Shown piece by piece: positions 7,090 to 9,702 of a DNA stretch of 9,702 bases. The notes under the pieces are model-generated. The model was not told the DNA's origin. It did not search any database and was given only the letters and a program-made list of their open reading frames with translations. This stretch comes from Bacteroidales bacterium (lineage in GTDB: Bacteria; Bacteroidota; Bacteroidia; Bacteroidales; S143-33). The position numbers and the translations under genes are program-made. Position 1 is the stretch's first letter. Every line of letters begins with the position of its first letter. The stretch is taken from assembly GCA_027083655.1 (NCBI GenBank), contig JALWNS010000488.1:1-9702 (forward strand), read 5' to 3'.

Positions 7090-7662
7090 TTAAACAAATC
7101 TTTCAATTATCTCTCTTATTCTACTATTTACTTCCTCTATAGATCCAAGGCCATCTACTTCGTACAAAATCCCACTGTTTTTGTAAAAACTCAACAAAGG
7201 CTCTGTCTTCTGCTTATAAACCAAAATCCTCTTTCTTACTACTTCAGGAGTATCATCTGTACGGCCTTCTATCTGGGCTCTCTTTACCAAACGTTCAATG
7301 ACCACCTCCTCAGGAACCCTCAAATATATTACGGCACATATCTTCTCATGCATTTCTCCCAACATCTGGTTAAAGGCATCTGCCTGGGCTACTGTCCTAG
7401 GAAAACCATCAAACAAAATTCCTGACTCCTTTTCCAACTTCTGCAAACGATTACGGATAAGAGCAATAATAATGTCATCAGGTACTAGCTCTCCACTATC
7501 AATATATTTCTTTGCTTGCTGTCCAAGTGGGGTTTGGTTTTCTATTGCCGAACGTAATATCTCTCCTGTCGAAAGGTGGACAAACTTGTATCTCTGAGAA
7601 AGCAATTTTGCTTGAGTACCCTTACCTGCACCTGGGGGACCAAAGAACACAAAAATCTTCAT
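7090..7662 (-). CDS. adk: Adenylate kinase, short form
   Basis: Cytosolic enzyme interconverting ATP + AMP and 2 ADP, needed for nucleotide balance. At 190 residues it is the short type. Visible motifs: P-loop GPPGAGKGTQ (8-17), AMP-binding segment HLSTGEILR (29-37), DGFPRT (85-90) and the catalytic arginine segment in the shortened LID, GRTDDTPEVVRKR (133-145). The four-cysteine zinc LID of long forms is absent, as expected for this type. It follows hpt by 26 bases, an order common in Bacteroidota, where obgE often comes next; here a lipoprotein gene follows instead. The ATG at 7662 starts directly at the P-loop strand (MKIFVFFGPPG), so the start is secure. The AMP formed by purine salvage reactions feeds this enzyme. 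Confidence 0.96.
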   Translation of the reverse strand: MKIFVFFGPPGAGKGTQAKLLSQRYKFVHLSTGEILRSAIENQTPLGQQAKKYIDSGELVPDDIIIALIRNRLQKLEKESGILFDGFPRTVAQADAFNQMLGEMHEKICAVIYLRVPEEVVIERLVKRAQIEGRTDDTPEVVRKRILVYKQKTEPLLSFYKNSGILYEVDGLGSIEEVNSRIREIIERFV

Positions 7663-7668
7663 CTCTAC

Positions 7669-7688
7669 CTTTTTAATTGTTTAAAAAG
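7669..7688. repeat. AT-rich inverted repeat filling the hpt-adk gap
   Basis: CTTTTTAA (7669-7676) and TTAAAAAG (7681-7688) are exact reverse complements around a 4-base spacer. It begins right after the hpt stop codon and ends 6 bases before the adk ATG. The stem is weak (one G-C pair) and no separate U-run follows, so it is at most a pause or RNA-processing element; chance in AT-rich DNA is also possible. Confidence 0.45.
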
Positions 7689-8228
7689 CTATTGACTTAA
7701 AACATATATATCCTTTAAATTTCTTCCATAACCGTCATAATCAAGGCCATAACCAACAATAAACTTATTAGGTATCTCCAAACCTACGTAATGAATAGGA
7801 AAATCCTTAACAAAAGCATCTTTTTTAAAAAACATTGTAGCTATATAAATCTCCTTTGGCTCATACCCTCTTAGCTGCTTGAGAATATACTCCATGGTCA
7901 CTCCTGTGTCAACTATATCCTCCAGGACTACAACTGTCATATTTTCTATATCCTCGTTAATCCCAATCAGCCGCTTTACCTTGCCTGTAGTGGATGTTCC
8001 TTGGTAAGAGGCCAGTTTAACAAAAGTAATTAAAGATGGAACTGTTATCCTACGGTACAAATCTGCCGCAAATATAAATGCACCATTCAGAATTGCAATA
8101 AATATTACATTCTTACCTTCCAGGTCCTTATTCAATCTTTCGGCCAAATTATCGATAGCCTCCTGGATACGGGCCTCTGGGATAAACAGCTCAAATGTCT
8201 TGTCTAAAACTTGTACCTTCTTTGACAT
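7689..8228 (-). CDS. hpt: Hypoxanthine phosphoribosyltransferase
   Basis: Purine salvage enzyme joining hypoxanthine (and usually guanine) to PRPP to give IMP or GMP; cytosolic. The 179-residue length is typical. The PRPP-binding signature is VVVLEDIVDTGVTM (99-112), with the acidic pair E103-D104 and the DTGVT loop. The N-terminal LNGAFIFAADLYRRI segment (48-61) matches the early beta-strand and helix of type I PRTases, followed by the flexible loop around KLASYQGTSTTGKV (71-84). The hood with IPNKFIVGYGLDYDGYGRNL (152-171) is the family's purine-recognition and C-terminal motif. K155 and F156 correspond to the base-contacting positions. It is 15 bases downstream of the M20 gene and 26 bases upstream of adk, consistent with one transcript; no promoter-like sequence is evident in the short leader. 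Confidence 0.96.
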   Translation of the reverse strand: MSKKVQVLDKTFELFIPEARIQEAIDNLAERLNKDLEGKNVIFIAILNGAFIFAADLYRRITVPSLITFVKLASYQGTSTTGKVKRLIGINEDIENMTVVVLEDIVDTGVTMEYILKQLRGYEPKEIYIATMFFKKDAFVKDFPIHYVGLEIPNKFIVGYGLDYDGYGRNLKDIYVLSQ

Positions 8229-8243
8229 TGAGAAATTTATTTA

Positions 8244-9389
8244 TTAATTCTGCGACAATTTTAAATAAAATTTAAATAAAAACTCAATGGATGGTAAAAT
8301 AATTTCATCTGGAAAATCATAGTCTTTAGAATGAAGCTGGGGTCTCTCCTTCCCAGAGCCTATACCAAAGTACACGCCTTTATACCTGACTGTATAAAAA
8401 CCAAAATCCTCTCCCCAACTAAAAGGTTCCTCCAAAAACACTACCCTGCCTTGCTCTTGCTCAACAGTCTCGACAAGCTTATCTACTAAACCAGGATCAT
8501 TGTATATTGCAGGGGCATCTTCGGTATAAATGAAGTCAATACTTAGCTCATGGGTACGTGCAACCGCTCTCATTTCTTTCTCCACAAAGTCCATTATCTC
8601 TTCAAGGTCCTGTACCTGATATGCCCTGGGTACTATATGCAATACAAGCTCATCAGGAGAAATACCAAAAGTAGGCTTACCATAATTGAGGTAAGTCAGG
8701 TTTAGATCACCTCTTTTTGCTAGATCTGTATGGTAAAATGTATCACGAATTAATGCAAGAATTTTTTCTAATGCTAAAATAAAATTTGAATTCGACCTGG
8801 AATAGGCGGCATGAATAGACCTGCCTTTAAAAACAACTTTAATCCCAGATACATAGGCATTAAACTCCCCCTTACGGACAAGAATGGAATTGTAATCATA
8901 GCCTGGTATATTATGAAAACCTATTATAACATCCGGAGCTATCTGTTCAAATTGCTTATCTGATATAACATCCAATGCCCCAGTTAGTGTCTCTTCTGCC
9001 GCTTGAAACAAAAGAATTACACGATCTTTAATTTTCTGCCTGGACAATGCTTCGGCCAAGCCAACCAAAATAGCACTATGACCATCATGTCCACATTTGT
9101 GGCTCCAACCCTTATTCACAGAACGATAAGGCAGATCCATTGTCTCGTCTATTGGCAAGGCATCAATATCTGCCCTGAACATTATAGTCTTCCCGGTCTG
9201 CCCACTCCCAAACTCAAAAGCAATTGAATAATTCGGAAATTCATAAACCCTTACTGGCCTGAAATGGGATACAAAATGCTTGATTAAATCAGTAGTCTTT
9301 TGTTCGTGCCCTGATATCTCTGGAAATTTGTGTAGCTTTTGCCGAAAATCAATGATCTTCTTTATGTCTACACCTAATTTCATTCCCAT
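8244..9389 (-). CDS. M20D-family metal-dependent amidohydrolase
   Basis: Predicted cytosolic hydrolase of N-acyl amino acids or similar amides, related to hippurate hydrolase and IAA-amino acid hydrolases. At 381 residues it matches the family. The catalytic domain shows FRADIDALPI (71-80), the metal-binding KCGHDGH (98-104; C99 and H101), QAAEE (129-133; catalytic E132 and ligand E133), GFHN (157-160; H159) and the late ligand H353 in QLHSKDYDFPDE. The dimerisation domain lies at about 180-290 and starts with the typical GRSIHAAYS. The Cys in place of a first His marks subfamily M20D rather than ArgE/DapE. No signal peptide. Start: ATG at 9389, three bases after the SiaC-like stop codon; a second ATG at 9383 in the same frame is almost as good. 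Natural substrate cannot be told from sequence. Confidence 0.9.
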   Translation of the reverse strand: MGMKLGVDIKKIIDFRQKLHKFPEISGHEQKTTDLIKHFVSHFRPVRVYEFPNYSIAFEFGSGQTGKTIMFRADIDALPIDETMDLPYRSVNKGWSHKCGHDGHSAILVGLAEALSRQKIKDRVILLFQAAEETLTGALDVISDKQFEQIAPDVIIGFHNIPGYDYNSILVRKGEFNAYVSGIKVVFKGRSIHAAYSRSNSNFILALEKILALIRDTFYHTDLAKRGDLNLTYLNYGKPTFGISPDELVLHIVPRAYQVQDLEEIMDFVEKEMRAVARTHELSIDFIYTEDAPAIYNDPGLVDKLVETVEQEQGRVVFLEEPFSWGEDFGFYTVRYKGVYFGIGSGKERPQLHSKDYDFPDEIILPSIEFLFKFYLKLSQN

Positions 9390-9392
9390 AAA

Positions 9393-9702
9393 CTAAAAAA
9401 TATTTTTATCTTCAGGTTTATACTCCAGATTAAGTGGTAGGTTTATCAAATCACCAAGGTGTGTACCTAATTCAGCTATTTCTTCATCAGAATAATACCA
9501 TGTAATATCAACCTGTATATCTAGATTTTCAAAATAACTAAACAAGGACACTATCTGCTTAATACTCTGGGTATTAATATAAAAAAAATGGAAAACTACA
9601 CTAAGCTTGCTAAATCCCCTGTTTTTCAATACTTTCTTTATAAGCTCAAAAATCTGGCTATAAAAACTCACAGGGTCGGCCATTAAAGACACTCCCTTAA
9701 AA
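9393..9702 (-). CDS. SiaC-like (DUF1987) regulatory phosphoprotein, 5' end outside window
   Basis: The frame stays open to the right edge (F-K-G-V-S-L-M-A-D-P), so the gene begins outside; 102 codons are visible. A GTG at 9692 lies inside the domain and is not the true start. The order is that of DUF1987/SiaC proteins: a GxS...P.xFY segment (here GVSLMADPVSFY), helix, beta-strand LSVVFHFFYIN, the conserved T-x-S-x-K turn (TQSIKQI; Thr encoded at 9570-9572), a helix, the strand VDITWYYSDEEIAELG, and the ending DLINLPLNLEYKP. In Pseudomonas, SiaC is switched by phosphorylation of a threonine in the equivalent turn and acts with SiaA (phosphatase) and SiaB (kinase) on c-di-GMP and biofilm control. 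Whether this homologue does the same is inference. It precedes the M20 gene by 3 bases, so it is co-transcribed with it. It would be useful to know whether siaA/siaB-like genes lie just upstream. Confidence 0.78.
   Translation of the reverse strand, partial: FKGVSLMADPVSFYSQIFELIKKVLKNRGFSKLSVVFHFFYINTQSIKQIVSLFSYFENLDIQVDITWYYSDEEIAELGTHLGDLINLPLNLEYKPEDKNIF

Noticed and set aside
7085..7092. TAATTTTG on the minus strand upstream of the lipoprotein gene, a match to the -7 promoter element
   Set aside because: It overlaps the adk stop codon and has no TTG at the 17-23 base distance required upstream (the nearest is 11 bases away), so I treat it as chance in AT-rich DNA.
7090..8228. Possible toxin-antitoxin or nucleotide-based defence function for the hpt-adk pair
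   Set aside because: Both proteins have complete housekeeping motifs and normal lengths, in an order common for Bacteroidota core genomes.
8260..8281. Two adjacent 11-base copies of TTTAAATAAAA at the end of the M20 gene
   Set aside because: Lies in coding sequence of Lys/Phe/Leu/Tyr codons at the tail of the protein; such repeats are expected in AT-rich genes and show no sign of function.

Overview
This window looks like a chromosomal core region of a low-GC member of the Bacteroidota, probably Bacteroidales or a close relative; the genus cannot be fixed from the sequence. Four things point there: a DUF2795 protein of the short Bacteroidota type, a short-form adenylate kinase next to hypoxanthine phosphoribosyltransferase, leaders without Shine-Dalgarno sequences, and promoter-like sites with the Bacteroidota -7 element TAnnTTTG. 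There is no sign of phage, transposon, CRISPR, RNA gene or horizontal transfer.

Layout: bases 1-997 (plus strand) are the 3' part of an Xaa-Pro aminopeptidase (M24B) gene. It meets a run of nine minus-strand genes at a GC-rich bidirectional terminator (998-1030). Read in the direction of transcription, from the right edge leftwards, that run is: a SiaC/DUF1987-like regulator (cut by the window edge), an M20D amidohydrolase, hpt, adk, a predicted lipoprotein, a 1021-residue ABCG-like ABC transporter, a PlsC-type acyltransferase, lptB, and the DUF2795 gene. The first six are 3-31 bases apart and are probably co-transcribed. A 77-base gap with a promoter-like site precedes the acyltransferase, whose end overlaps lptB. 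The DUF2795 gene has its own strong promoter-like site and a perfect hairpin against its start codon.

Functionally, the right part is purine salvage and nucleotide balance (hpt, adk) plus amide hydrolysis and a possible phospho-switch regulator. The centre and left are about the cell envelope: a lipoprotein and ABC exporter pair, a phospholipid-type acyltransferase and the ATPase of LPS export. The least understood element is the lipoprotein and ABC transporter pair. The transporter has an uncharacterised N-terminal region of about 250 residues, a CxxC motif after its ATPase domain, and a loop of about 230 residues between its last two membrane helices that probably faces the periplasm. A perfect 9-bp inverted repeat lies in the first codons of its gene. 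I see no convincing new defence or mobile system; the transporter and lipoprotein unit is the best candidate for undescribed biology.
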